DNA of 64,000 nt, from the NCBI GenBank assembly GCA_963922205.1, contig CAWUHX010000084.1, positions 1,054,001 through 1,118,000 on the forward strand, given 5' to 3'. Positions within the stretch are counted from its first letter, which is position 1. Each line of letters starts with the position of its first letter. The translations under genes were made by a program, and so were the position numbers. Below are positions 20,301 through 31,299 of the stretch, in pieces. The DNA comes from Romanomermis culicivorax. Lineage: Eukaryota; Nematoda; Enoplea; Mermithida; Mermithidae. Under the pieces are notes generated by a model. The model searched no databases. It had not been told where the DNA came from and saw only the letters and a program-made list of their open reading frames with translations.

Positions 20301-23300
20301 GCATGGTGAAGAGGCGCCGGAATTACGAGATCGTTTACGCGACGGCGTTTTTGAGACTTTAACTCTTGTTCTTTACAATAACTGGGGCTAGAAAAGAACA
20401 AGGTTTTAGCTCTCAGAACGGCCAGAAGGTAAGATAGGTTGACTCAGAAGGGAATTTATCTGGTCACCTATGTAATTAGAGAGGGGATAACCGGAGTGTA
20501 AAGAGAGGGAAAAATTATACCCAAACTTTAGAAATTAATGGGGCTAGACCCAGTTATTTGAACCAAAAGTAAATAAATTTGAATGAAATGGTGGATTTCC
20601 AACCATAAAATAAAGGACGATGTGAGGACGTACAGATAAACCCGCTCAAAAGGGAATTTTATTTGGAGGTTAGGTCCATTGTGCTATTTACAAACTTTGG
20701 ATATGGGAGGGCTCGTAACCAACAAAGTCCTACTTACCAGGAGTAGGGCATGGAGTAGCTTAAGAATTAATAAGTAAAGGGGGACAACTTAAAGTAAACT
20801 TAATGGGCGTAAATAGATAGCGACAAAATTAGTTTACAAACCAGACTAGGCAAAGGGGAATGCGCTATTACGCAATCGGCCTCACTCACTAGGAGCAAGT
20901 GCGAACTCTGAAAAGTGTGATGACTAGACAGGAGGATCCCGGGAGGATGACATTCGCATATATTCTACAACCGTGCCCAAAACGGGAATGCGCGTCTTGA
21001 ACAGAACGGGAACTCTCCAGGAGTATTATATACAGCTGGGGGCCGGGTTTCCAATCACTGAGATGAAATGAGGATCGCAGGTCACCAGTTGGAGATAAAG
21101 AGCACCAGGTACCAAGGTGCTATTCTGACACACTCAGTCAGTAAATGGGTGGCATGGGGGTCCTTGGCCCAGCTGTGCCTAAATGGAGGTGGGGAAATGC
21201 AGGCTTCCTCCTATGAATCGAGGCTAGGCTCAACGCATCTTGAGATCAGGGGTACAGTCTGTCTCGAATAAATGAGTGTAGGGTGAGGGGCTAAGGCGGA
21301 CTTAGTTGTAATGTGTTTAGGCGGACTCGAACACCTTTGCTTAGGCGGACTAGCGGCATATTATGCTAAGGGGCAAACCAACGGAGGTGGACTCAGGATT
21401 CAGGGTGGCTCTAGCACGGACATTATTAGGCCAGCTAACGAAGGCATTTGAGTCAAAAGAAATGATTACAGGGGGGCCTTTTACACTTTAGGCCAAACCA
21501 GTGGCTATGCCGTAATTCCTGAGGAATTATTCTGGTGGGGACACTAAAGAAGATCATAGGTGAGAAAGAAATGCCAGAATTTAGATAAGAAATTTACAGG
21601 AAGGTTGCCAACCGTTGCAGTTGTTAGACACAGGCAGTACCGACTGCAAATGCCCAACAGTTGAGTATGTTGAACAACCGACCCAGCTGAGGCCGAGTGT
21701 AAACCCGTTCCAACCTACAGTTAAAACTTAGAAGGTATTCACGTGCTGGCGGACAACCTGATCAGTATCATGGACCGAGTGCATCTCAGGTTATGTGAGC
21801 ATGTTTACTGATGTTTCCCAGGCACCAGTGACACACAGACACAACCCTTAGACAAGAGCTGTAGGTGAGAAAGTAATATTACAATCATCACCTAAGACTC
21901 AAGTGGCATCCTGAGAACCCACAGTAACCCGGTGCTGACGTCAAAAGATGTGATATACACCACCTCACGCTCAGTGCTGACCTCAGGTAACTGGGATGTA
22001 GGTGCCATAGTCTCATACTGCAGTATGTACGCCAAAAAGTATGAGCCTATGGCTACAGACTTCTTACGGCAATACGGGGCATTGCCGTTGCTGATGCCAG
22101 AATAAGACTGTAAAGTCTTAATTCCGATACTGGAATAGAGACTTATCATTGCTGACATCAGTAGATAGGGCCCTAGGCCAGCGACCCTGCTACGACAACA
22201 TGGAGCATCGTCGTTGCTGATGTCAAAAGGTAATAGCTGAGTCTCAGTTATCCTACAACAATGATATGAGATGCAGTTGTTGCAGACGCCAGATGTGCGG
22301 TTTGTAAGGCCTCACATCCACGAACAACAATATGGTGCATTGTTGTTGCTGACGTCAAGGACTGAAGCCGGAATAACCGACCAGTCCTAGTGCAACAACA
22401 CGAGCCTCTGCTGCTGCAGACGTCAGAAAGACAGTGCCATACGGTCACCATTCTGCAATAGCAACCCGTTACGTGGCCATTGCTGACGTCAGGGGTAGAG
22501 TCGGAGGGCCACCCACCCCTTAAAGCAACAGCAAGGGATGCGGCTGTTGCAGATGCAGGGGGAGGACACAGAAAACCATCAACCCCATAGATGGCCACAT
22601 GCTGTGCGGCCATTGCTGACATCAAAGGCTTGACCCCACTAGTCACGCCTCAGTGCAACAGCAGCATGTGAGGTAGTTGCAGACGTCAGAGGTAGGGTCG
22701 CCAAGACACACCACCTCAGAACAACATCCCAATAAGTAGCTGTTGCTGACATCAGGGGTCACGATCGGTAAGATCCTCACCACGTGCAACTACTTAGAGA
22801 GAGAAGAAAGAAAGGAGAAGACCATACAGTAGTGGAAAAAATAATAAAAATGACCTACTGAACAGTTGCCAACTATGAGGTATGTGTGACCAGTAAAAGA
22901 GAAAGTTTTTTTTTGATAAATTTGAATAGAAGTGAAAAGAAAATGTTTTATTTGTTTTTTGTTTTTGGGTAGGAAAAAGGAAGGATAAATTTTAATTTGT
23001 TTGTTTAGAAAAGGGAAGAAAATGGGTTATTAGTTTTTACTTGGGTTGATTTTTGAGATAAGAAAATTTATTGGGTGAAAAAGTTATTATAATTGGGTCA
23101 CACCTTACACATAGAAGACCGAGAAAATAAAAAGTAAAGTAAATAAAATAAAATTTGAGGCCCAAGAGATAAGCTATGTGACCTGCTAAGTAGGGTGTTA
23201 TATGTGTCAACAGTAAAATTTTGGCTTGTTTGGCCGGAAAAATGAGCAACTTGGCTAGTGCTCAGTGAAGATAAGAAAAGTATGAAAAAGTGTGTTGACA

Positions 23301-24089
23301 CACATACCGGACACAGATAACAAATCACGACCACACTTGACGTCCAGAATCAAGAGTGGAAGGTGTACTGTACCTCGTGATCGGAGACCCCAAAACTCTC
23401 AGGGGCTGTGAAAACCTCATGGGCTGTGATACTCAAGTACCCGTACCCAGGTATACTGTAGTTAGAGTACGTGCAAATCGCAGCCATACTGTAACCAACA
23501 GGCCATATGGCGCTACAGTAACCTATCCGATCACACGCAGTGGATGGAGCCCAAAAATAAGGAAAAAATGGAGAAAACAGAAAAAAATGAAGCTCAGAGG
23601 AGGTTTACGGCAGAATACTCTATTTACTCAACTCTGGGAATTTATGACTCTTGGGGACCAACGCTGGGGAAAATCAGACACCAGGGGGATATATTAAAGC
23701 TTACGGGCATTACTATACTCATAAGTCATTAATATACACGCAAGAATCATTAATTTAATCACACAAGGGGCAAATCCCGACCTACAGTAATTAAACTCTA
23801 CTCAAATGTGGTGCTATCTGAGTTGGCGTTAAACTCGAACATAAGGGCCTATTCTGACCTAAGGGGTAGTGTACCTTCTTACGGGCGTATCCACTTACAT
23901 GAGGGCATAAATTTTCATCCTAAGGGTCAGTAATCCCACTTTGAATGCGAATCAGCAGACCTGAGAGAGGTTTCCCCACTCAAACTGAAATTTTACCTGA
24001 TTGAAAGAGGTATCTCACTCAAAAGGGTAAAAGGTTCGTTCCTAAGGACTGTGAAGTCAGACTTAAAGGTCGATTTTTCAGCCTCAGCA
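20301..24089 (-). other. Long non-coding leader of element 1
   Basis: About 3.8 kb between the 5'LTR and gag, far longer than the few hundred bases usual in Ty3/gypsy elements. It contains the repeat array 21930-22790, three copies of TAGGCGGACT near 21303-21355, and a purine-biased stretch (22800-23100 on the plus strand). No convincing open frame is present. The sequence directly after the 5'LTR on the element strand is TGCTGAGGCTG, which does not look like a standard tRNA primer-binding site. Confidence 0.6.
21930..22790 (-). repeat. Tandem array with TGACGTCA-type sites in the leader
   Basis: About 11 units of roughly 66 bp, each carrying TTGCTGACGTCA or TTGCAGACGTCA. Sites fall near 21938, 22150, 22214, 22281, 22346, 22415, 22480, 22547, 22613, 22678 and 22744. 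CTGACGTCA and CAGACGTCA units tend to alternate, giving a higher-order ~132-bp period. TGACGTCA is the palindromic core bound by CREB/ATF-type bZIP factors, so this may be an enhancer or insulator array. Many Tirant/gypsy-like elements have regulatory repeats in the leader. The binding-factor assignment is inference. Confidence 0.7.
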
Positions 24090-25531
24090 TGTCACATTAA
24101 GTAGAAATTGGGAGCCATGCCACATTAAATGAAGTGGTGATCAGTGACATTGATGGGAAACCCATACCATATCCCATAGGCAATATGGTCATGTCACTGG
24201 AAGTGGCATGCTGTGACCCCGTTGGGTGGCTCCCATATGGTCTTCTACTTCGGGAACCTAACCCAGCTGGTACTCCCACAGGTAAACGTATGGTGCACCT
24301 CGGCCTTGTCCTAGGGTTATGCTGTAGAATAATGGACAACGCGGCCGGGTCAGGGGTGCCAATCCCTAGTCCTCACTCACTGGGAATGAGGGACAGTGCC
24401 ATTCGGAGAATGGCATACTGTAGGGGACCCCATTGTTAACCTAAATCCCCTTATTGGCCCTGACCTTAAGGGTCTGAGGGCTTTCTTAACTGAGGGTACT
24501 TCCAACGGAAACTAGCTTAGGGGAGACTCCCACAAATAAACCCTCAACAATAATAACCCCTGAGAAGACTTACTAATCCTCTTCTTAACCTACTCGACAA
24601 TGAGCGACGGGTCTTGGGGTCAAAGCGCGGGGGTTCTACGGATGGTGATGAATGGGTACGAGAATCTGAGCGATTCGGCATGGAGTACTGCAGCTGTGAA
24701 TCGGCAGGTGGCGGTATCAAACATTTCCTCGGTGAAGGCGATGAGGTTCCTGATTAACGGCGACGGGGACGAGTTCCTATGGTCGGGTTACTGTAGTGGT
24801 AACGTATAAGAAGGCTGGAGGTGAGAATATGTAAATTTTATTTGATGAGCGGCGAATGCAGTTGACAATAAAACAATATAATAATAACGACGATGGCAAA
24901 ACGCAAGATGCAAGGCTAAAACGCAACAACTTATTAGAGTCCAAGACAAGACGAGTCAAGACACAAAAAATGACAAAACATGCCCTTTTAAAGGGCTTCA
25001 TAAACTTCAGTATGCCTTGGGCGGAGTTAACACTCCCCCAAGCTAACTTCTGCAGCGTAAATCATTGCAGAAGATGCCTATGGTCACATAGACATTTTCC
25101 AGTTCACAACATTAAGCATTGGGGCGAGTTTTCACTCTCCATGCTTTACATAGGAACGTCACTAGTGAGAATTTCAAACTAGTCGTTTCATGTTGCGAAA
25201 CGTCGCTAGTTTTTACTGATAAGAGGTGCACGTTGTGCCCCAATTACAGTGATGAGCTCGGAGAGCTTATCTCTAACGGAAATTCTTGACTAGCGGGCAC
25301 ATACCGTAGTCTACGTGTATAACAAAATAATAATTCGAAATGGAAATAAAATGTGCACAAAAGCAACAGAAATAAAACATGAAAAGTACACACATAAATC
25401 GCATGTAAAAATTATAAAAACGAAACGCAAAATTGATGCAAATTACTGTAACACAAAACGTAATGAAAAACATAACGAAAAATTGTGATGTGAATCACGT
25501 GACGTTCCACGAAATTCGTCGGCACGTGACT
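24090..25531 (-). repeat. 5' LTR of element 1 (1442 bp)
   Basis: The second LTR copy, from TGTCACATTA to CACGTGACT in plus-strand reading. The last base differs from the other copy (A there), and CAGT follows. It contains an extra ~45 bp near 24845-24895 absent from the 9457-10852 copy. It would supply the promoter for the minus-strand genes. No TATA box can be fixed with confidence. Confidence 0.92.
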
Positions 25532-25535
25532 CAGT
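25532..25535. repeat. Target-site duplication CAGT, right copy
   Basis: Matches 9453-9456 and directly abuts the end of the right LTR. Confidence 0.7.
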
Positions 25536-26979
25536 GTTTGAATATTTTACTGTTTTGTGAACATGAACTTCCCATTTGAAATATGATTCAAACATCATCA
25601 AAGCAGAAAAATGACAGATGTTTTATCTGTTTGAGGAATTCAAACTATCGGGTGTGTGCATAATTTTTGTATTAAACATGTTGAAAATAATACATTTTCC
25701 TGGATTCTAGAATATTGAAATTGAGAAAATTTTCCGGCGCTGCGCGCCAGCATTAATGATTTTCGGCTAAAAGATTGAATGTCTGCTGCTGAATTTTTTG
25801 CAACCTTAATTCGCATGGTTTCATTCAACTGAAAAGACTGTTTATTATTATGATTATCTATGCTAAAAAAACAATGATTAGGATCGATAACCTGTGACAT
25901 AAGAATAAGCTGAAAAATGCATTTTCCAGCATTTTGCAAGCCTTGAAATGAAAATTTATCGGTAGTTTTGCCAGACTTTTCATTATTTTTCTCTAAAACT
26001 CATGAAATCCAGTTGCAAAAGTTTAGAACTTACGCGATTTAGCATTTAAGCGTTTTTCTGATAAAAGTGAAGTAAATTTATCAATTTTAGAGTGAGCTAG
26101 CATATTCCTACTTTTACGACCTATGTATAATTCGAACTATTATGAAGCAAGTGGAAAATAATGATTGTACGGAAATGGGTAGGACGATACGGAAATTTTT
26201 TCGCTAGATTTCCGCATGGTACGGATCGACTGGTACGGAAAAAACCCTGCATGTTGTCCACTTTTTTGCTGAAACCACTACTTTCTGTTTGTTCCTGTAT
26301 CAGATTGTGAAAAAACAGACTATGATAAATGTTACTCACTTTGTTTTAATGAGTTACCCACACTAGGAAAAGAAGTTTAAAAATTCCGAGGACCAGTGTA
26401 GTACTTCTTGAATATTTTATGTTAGACTCATGAATTAAGGCACTTCCAGGGTGCTGGGGGATAAAGTCAATTTCATGAGAGTTTTGACGAGGCGTCGGCA
26501 GCAAGGGAAATTTGGAAGAGGTCGCTCAAATTTCAACCCTCAATGAGATTTGTCGATTGATATCCAATTTGTAGAGCTTTGGGAGAAAAATTTTCCTGCT
26601 CGCGTTGAAAAGTTGATATCTGGGTGACGTCAAAACCTCCAGCAATCCCGCACCGATGTGTGGTATAGACACAGGAATTCAATGCATGCTTTTGCTAATA
26701 ACTTACTGTCAAAAAGTCAAAAATGTGAAATACGAAGGCAGCGTACTATCAGTTTATCCTCGTGACTGAACATGCTTGTACCCTGTGCAAATAGAAACAC
26801 TTTCTCGATTCATAGCATCATGGCATTTAGCAAAAAGTATTTGAAGAGAGCAATTCAATGCCCAAGATAGGCAACTGTATCAAACTAATCGATCAATGTG
26901 AGTTTTATTTCATAATTTGTACAAGATTATGAAAATGAAAAATGATATAAATAAATATTATACAGGCAACAAAGTCCTT
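25536..26979. other. Gene-free flank with TACGGAAA motifs
   Basis: AT-rich sequence. TTCCGGCGCTGCGCGCC near 25733 resembles TTCTGGCGCTCCGCGCC near 9268 on the other side of the retroelement. TACGGAAA-type motifs at 26165-26260 recur at 9095-9160. The retroelement appears to have landed inside an older repeat. No gene is seen. Confidence 0.45.
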
Positions 26980-27740
26980 TCACATACCCAATCCCGGGAA
27001 ATCGGTGCCTAGTCCTCCACTGCTGCCCATGCCAGCACCGATTCCTAATTCTTTCGAAATGCCTAATCCTCCGCTAGGCATAGTGGACATTCCTGGTATA
27101 CCGCCGCCTATGCCTGTCATACTGCCGACACCCAAGCCGTTCCCCAGGCCCGGAACGCCACCTACGCCTGTTGAACTTCCAACACCCAGGCCACTGCCAA
27201 ATCCTGGAATACCACCTATGCCTGTTGAGCTACCAACGCCCAGACCATTTCCTAAACCGGGGATGCCACTGACGCCAGTGGAACTTCCAACGCCGAGACC
27301 ACTACCAAGTCCTGGAATACCGCCTACCCCTGTTGCGCTTCCAACGCCCAGACCACTTCCTAGACCGGGGATCCCACCGATGCCAGTGGAACTGCCAACG
27401 CCGAGACTGCCAAGTCCAGGGATACCACCTACGCCTGTTGAGCTTCCAACGCCCAGACCATTTCCTAAACCGGGGATGCCACTGACGCCAGTGGAACTTC
27501 CAACGCCGAGACCTCTACCAAGTCCTGGAATACCGCCTACGCCTGTTACGCTTCCAACGCCCAGATCACTTCCTAGTCCAGGTATGCCACTGACGCCAGT
27601 AGAACTGCCAACGCCAAGACCACTGCCAAGTCCTGGGATACCACCTACGCCTGTTGAGCTTCCAACGCCCAGACCACTTCCTAGTCTAGGGATGCCGTCT
27701 ACATTAGTGGAACTACCGACACCAAGGCCGCTTCCAAGTC
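26980..27740 (-). CDS. Glycine-rich repeat protein, downstream exon
   Basis: The exon begins after the acceptor TTTTTTCAG (intron end 27741) and runs to an in-frame TGA at 26980. It encodes about a dozen imperfect repeats of 18-19 residues close to GLGSGLGVGSSTGVGGIP, ending in a Met/Gly-rich tail and FPGLGM. The regular Gly at every second or third place is typical of extracellular structural proteins such as cuticle, silk or shell-matrix proteins, but a specific role cannot be assigned. The same GLGVGSSTGV motif closes the upstream exon, and splicing (phase 1) joins them in frame as Gly-Leu-Gly, strong support that both belong to one gene. GGTATGT near the stop could be a donor instead, so the true C-terminus is uncertain. 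Confidence 0.75.
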
Positions 27741-28005
27741 CTGAAAAAACAATCCGTAGATTGACTTCTAAATTTTGATTTTTATTTCTTGTTGGATTCC
27801 AAAAAATCATCTTTGAAAGAAGATACCGCTCTGCTTTAACTAAAAATGACTAATCATTATCTGTACAGAGTCGATTTTTTAGCATCAGATAGATTTTTGA
27901 TCTACTTTTTTTCTTTAAGGGACGAAGTATCAATATTATCTGAAAATTGCATTGAAAATCATGTTGTTGTCCTGATTATCAAATGAAGTTTCGTTTTTCA
28001 TTTAC
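27741..28005 (-). other. Intron (265 bp) of the glycine-rich gene
   Basis: On the minus strand it runs from the donor CCAG|GTAAAT (exon end 28006) to the acceptor TTTTTTCAG|GACTTGG (exon start 27740). It is AT-rich, phase 1, and keeps the repeat frame open across the join. Confidence 0.75.
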
Positions 28006-28530
28006 CTGGAATTCTACCTGTGCGATCCAAACCAGACTGACCATTCAGTCCCAAAACTCCTGTCGACGACCCGACGCCTAATCCATTGGCATTGGTCAAC
28101 CGTCCAGTCGTCACACTTTCGGAAGAAATACCCGTTTTGCCGGAACTTCCAACAAGCGGGCCTGCTTCACTTCTAGTGCCCGATAAAAATTGATTGTTCA
28201 TCGGAGTTTGCGGTCGAATAATAGTATTTGATGCCGTATTTTCCCTGTCCGTCGAAGCAAATTTTTCCAACGCCGGTAAACTTCGCCCCGTATTGAATAT
28301 ATTAGTAGGCGGAGTGATGGCTGGGACCCGAGACGCGGCGTTGAAAGGATTCGAAGCGGGGCCGTCGAATGGGTTGCCGATCCTGCGCGTTGAAACGTTG
28401 GCGGTGGCATTCGGCACGTTCGGGGACAGTTGAGCGGCCGATCGGACGCCGTTCGCTAGCATTGAATTTTGGTTGGAAGAACATGCCGGCGCCGATGGGA
28501 AATGGCTACAAATATCGGCGATTATGGAAA
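28006..28530 (-). CDS. Glycine-rich repeat protein, upstream exon
   Basis: Bounded by an acceptor (TTTTTTTTCAG, intron end 28531) and the donor at 28005. The exon is phase 1 at both ends and encodes about 174 residues: a short Cys-containing start (ADICSHFPSAPAC), a Ser/Asn/Pro/Thr-rich low-complexity region with repeated NPF-like pieces, then GLGVGSSTGV matching the downstream repeats. The open frame extends upstream to 28741, but that part is AT-rich and reads like intron. The first exon, probably with a signal peptide, was not found. A plus-strand open frame here is an antisense by-product. Confidence 0.65.
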
Positions 28531-28953
28531 CTGAAAAAAAATTTATTCCGTTATAGCAAAGGATGATCCAAAAAAACTTCAAGTCTAGTGAACCAGGAAC
28601 ATGCAGAAAGCAGCGATTTTTCACAAATAAAAGGACAGCGTGCCTAAAAATTCTCAAAATTACATGGGTTTTCCACGGCACTTTTGAGTATTTTAGCCAC
28701 AAAATTGTTTCATGATAAAAATTTACAGGTCTACAATCCATAGTTATTATATTCAGCGGCTTACAGCAGATTATCGAATGATAATGTTTGATGCGAAATA
28801 GAGAAAATACAAATCCACTATTCAGATGTACGATTTTATTCCTTTAAACTGAACCTCATCAGGAGCAATATCATCAGGAGCCGGTTTCATGACGGCGTTT
28901 TAAGCTCAATGAGGAGATCCTATCTTGTGAGGAAATGCCGGAAGTAAAAACAT
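28531..28953. other. Probable intron or upstream region of the glycine-rich gene
   Basis: AT-rich sequence upstream of the 28530 exon. It should contain either intron or the missing first exon with the start codon. No signal-peptide-like exon could be picked out. Confidence 0.35.
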
Positions 28954-29193
28954 GTAGTCTGATTTTATGTGAAATGCTTCTAATTTGATCAATAATGCTC
29001 TCTCTCAAAGTCGTTTACACTAAACTTTTACAGTAAGATTTTTCACTCAAAAAATTATTGAAGCCGAATTGACTATGTTCACAAATTTCCACTATATATG
29101 ACGTATAGTATAGCAGAAGAACGTAAAGGTAGAAAATAGCACTTGCTTTCCACTTTTATGATTTAGAAGCATTTCAAGAAAAGCAGATTATAG
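28954..29193. repeat. ~245-bp TIR element, copy A
   Basis: Member of a small inverted-repeat family whose ends read like TATAGTCTGTTTTT, then AAATGCTTC, and GAAGCATTTC at the far side. Other copies are at 31058-31299, 43191-43440 and 59037-59283. It shares TTTTTCACTC and CACAAATTTCCA landmarks with the 31058 and 59037 copies. It has no coding capacity and the size fits a MITE. Confidence 0.65.
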
Positions 29194-29461
29194 TTTACAA
29201 AATCTGCTGAACGAGTTGACGAGTTGGCGTGCAATGGAATTTTTGGATTCCCAGCCAGTTGAGTTTCATAAAAATTTCGATTATACTAAAAATGCACTTT
29301 CTTGCAGAGTTGGATATTTTTTTGGATAAAATAGGCTTCTTAAAACGTTAGATCTTTCGGAATAACTCAAAACCGACATTCTAGAACATAATACGGTGTC
29401 TACTGTACTTTGGCCTGCTTTCGTCAACTTTACCATATCCCTCTACCCGTGACCGGATATT

Positions 29462-29503
29462 AGAGCGCGGGACAATAGAGTGCAGGGACACTAGAGCGCA
29501 TCA
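29462..29503 (-). repeat. Inverted fragment of the GCGCTCTA satellite
   Basis: Two or three units reading GAGCGCGGGACAATAGAG, the reverse complement of the 16-bp satellite at 29868-30770. It lies ~370 bp to the left in opposite orientation. Confidence 0.6.
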
Positions 29504-29867
29504 AATTTTAACCAACGTTCCGTGATCTGCAATGAACGCGAATTTTGAACATGAAAAAAGAACTCTAAGCAAGCAGCTTTATTTCAAAAGCTGACAAAAA
29601 CCTGCGTCTGTGATTATGAATGCGATTTAGAAACTCAAGATGAATTCGAAAAAAAGAAAATGAAACAATTTTACTCAAAGGTTCAAAGATCAAACATTCG
29701 CGATGTTTTGTGTGTTTCGCAAACACCATTGTGGAAAAACGCTTTGACCTGAACTTCTTCAGAGACACGAAAAGATTTGAAGAAAGGATTTTGAGCTGAA
29801 ATGTAGTTATTTTTCACATTATTTTACTTCCGGCTTTTTTATTTTGCTATGATTTAATTTTTCTGTG

Positions 29868-30770
29868 CTCTATTGTCCTGGCTCTAATGTCTCTGTGCTC
29901 TACTGTATGTCCTGATGCTCTATTGCGCCTATGCATTATAATCCTGGCGCTCTATATTGTCCCAAGGGCCGACGCAGGAATTTTTTTCGGGGGAGGGGCG
30001 AAAATTTTTTTACAATTTTCATATGTTTGTTAAATTATTTGCATTGAGATACAAAGGATTTTTTTCTTATTTTTCTTTTTTTTCTTATTTTTTCCTTGAA
30101 ATATTTTATTAAAAAAACGAAAGGAGGAAAAGAACGAAACAATGGGGCAACTGGCAAGAAAATAAATAATAGATGAAAGAAGAAAAAAATTGGAAAAAGT
30201 TAATTTTTGCTACAGTATTTAATTAAGTTTAGCAGATTTCTAATAATTTGCGTTTAACCATTATCTTGATAATTTTTATTTTTAGAACATGAGTTCAGGA
30301 GGCGTCCGCCCCTGCATCCGCCACTCTATTTTCTCAAATTTCCGCGCTCTATTGTCCATGTGCTTTATTATTCTTGCACTCTATTGTCCTGCGCTCTAAT
30401 GTCCCTGCACTCTAATGTCCGCGCTCTATTGTCCTGCGCTCTAATGTCCTTGTGCTCTATTTCCCTGCGCTCTATTGTCCCGCGCTCTATTGTTCCGCGC
30501 TCTATTGTCCCGCGCTCTAATATCCCTGCGCTCTATTGTCCTGCGCTCTGATGTCCCTGCGCTCTATTGTCCTGCGCTCTAATGTCCCTGCGCTCTAATG
30601 TCCCTACGCTCTATTGTCCTGCGCTCTAATGTCCCTGCGCTCTAATGTTTCTGCGCTCTAATGTCCCTGCGCTCTAATGTCCGCGCTTTAATGTCCCTAC
30701 GCTCTTATGTCCGCGCTCTGATGTACGCGCTCTATTGTCCGAGCTCTATTGGCCGCGCTCTAATCTTTCG
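29868..30770. repeat. 16-bp satellite array GCGCTCTAATGTCCCT, interrupted
   Basis: About 30 copies of CTGCGCTCTA(A/T)TGTCC-type units run through 30337-30770, with more diverged units at 29868-29965. Between them sits a TIR-bounded insertion (29968-30325). Units vary mainly at A/T in the centre and at the final bases. Open frames across it (repeating Ser-Leu-Arg-Ser) are periodicity artefacts. Confidence 0.8.
29968..30325. mobile_element. Short TIR element inserted in the satellite
   Basis: Begins near GCCGACGCAGGAATTTTTTTC and ends GCCCCTGCATCCGCCAC, so its ends are inverted relatives of each other. It is related to the longer element at 32928-33758, sharing AGGAATTTTTTTCGGGGG and the distal GATAATTTTTATTTTTAGAAC segment. 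Non-coding, and probably a deletion derivative. Confidence 0.6.
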
Positions 30771-31057
30771 GTACCCCTTCTACCATGGCCGAAGTTTGAC
30801 GGCCAGTTTGTCACTTTGTCATTTTCCTCCCCAATCTGGATGACGCTCTGTTTTATATTTGTTTTATTCTCAGATTTTTGTGCATTAACACAAATTAAAG
30901 CATTTATCTGATTTTGAGTGATTTTTTTATTTTGTCAAGCCGTAGATAATAGTCTATCTTATCTCAGATATTCTTGTATAGCTCATTCCTTACGACTACG
31001 GCATATGACTTAAGTCGCAGGACCTATGTAAAACAGATTATCCGAGAACAGCAGATT

Positions 31058-31299
31058 CTACAGTCTGTTTTTATAAAATGCTTTCAAATAGAATAGTGAC
31101 GCAAATCAGTATGGTCGTCAAAATCGCTTACTCTTACTGTAAAATTTTTCATTCGAAAAATTGTTAGAGCTTAGGTCAGTATGCTCACAAATTTCCATTC
31201 CTCTATGACATATTGTTTATCAGAAAATTGTGAAAATCTGAAATATTACTAGCTTTCCACTTTCATTATTTAGAAGCATTTCAAAAAAACAGGCTATAG
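31058..31299. repeat. ~245-bp TIR element, copy B
   Basis: Starts CTACAGTCTGTTTTTATAAAATG and ends AGAAGCATTTC followed by ACAGGCTATAG, giving inverted termini. It matches the 59037-59283 copy over most of its length. Confidence 0.7.

Larger units (their letters stand above)
9457..25531 (-). mobile_element. LTR retroelement 1 (Ty3/gypsy-type, env-bearing), 16.1 kb
   Basis: The element is bounded by direct LTRs at 9457-10852 and 24090-25531 and flanked by CAGT. All recognisable genes are on the minus strand, so 24090-25531 is the 5'LTR. In element order it carries gag (20124 to 18473), an acidic ORF (18367-17795), an env-like glycoprotein plus anchor plus aspartic protease (17892-15397), a second aspartic protease (14900-14193), RT, RNase H and integrase (14177-11303). 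The integrase downstream of RNase H, the Ty3-like RT and the GPY/F-like integrase tail place it in the Ty3/gypsy superfamily. Env before pol is not the usual retroviral order. The copy carries several in-frame stops and frameshifts, so it is a decayed endogenous copy. The tract before the 3'LTR is not clearly polypurine, and the sequence after the 5'LTR does not begin with the TGG expected of a tRNA primer site. Confidence 0.92.

Noticed and set aside
27005-27778. Plus-strand Pro/Thr-rich 257-codon frame
   Set aside because: It is antisense to the glycine-rich exon; the minus strand has matching splice sites and continues in frame into another exon.
30360-30843. Ser/Leu/Arg repeat open frames
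   Set aside because: Produced by the 16-bp satellite reading through in one frame.
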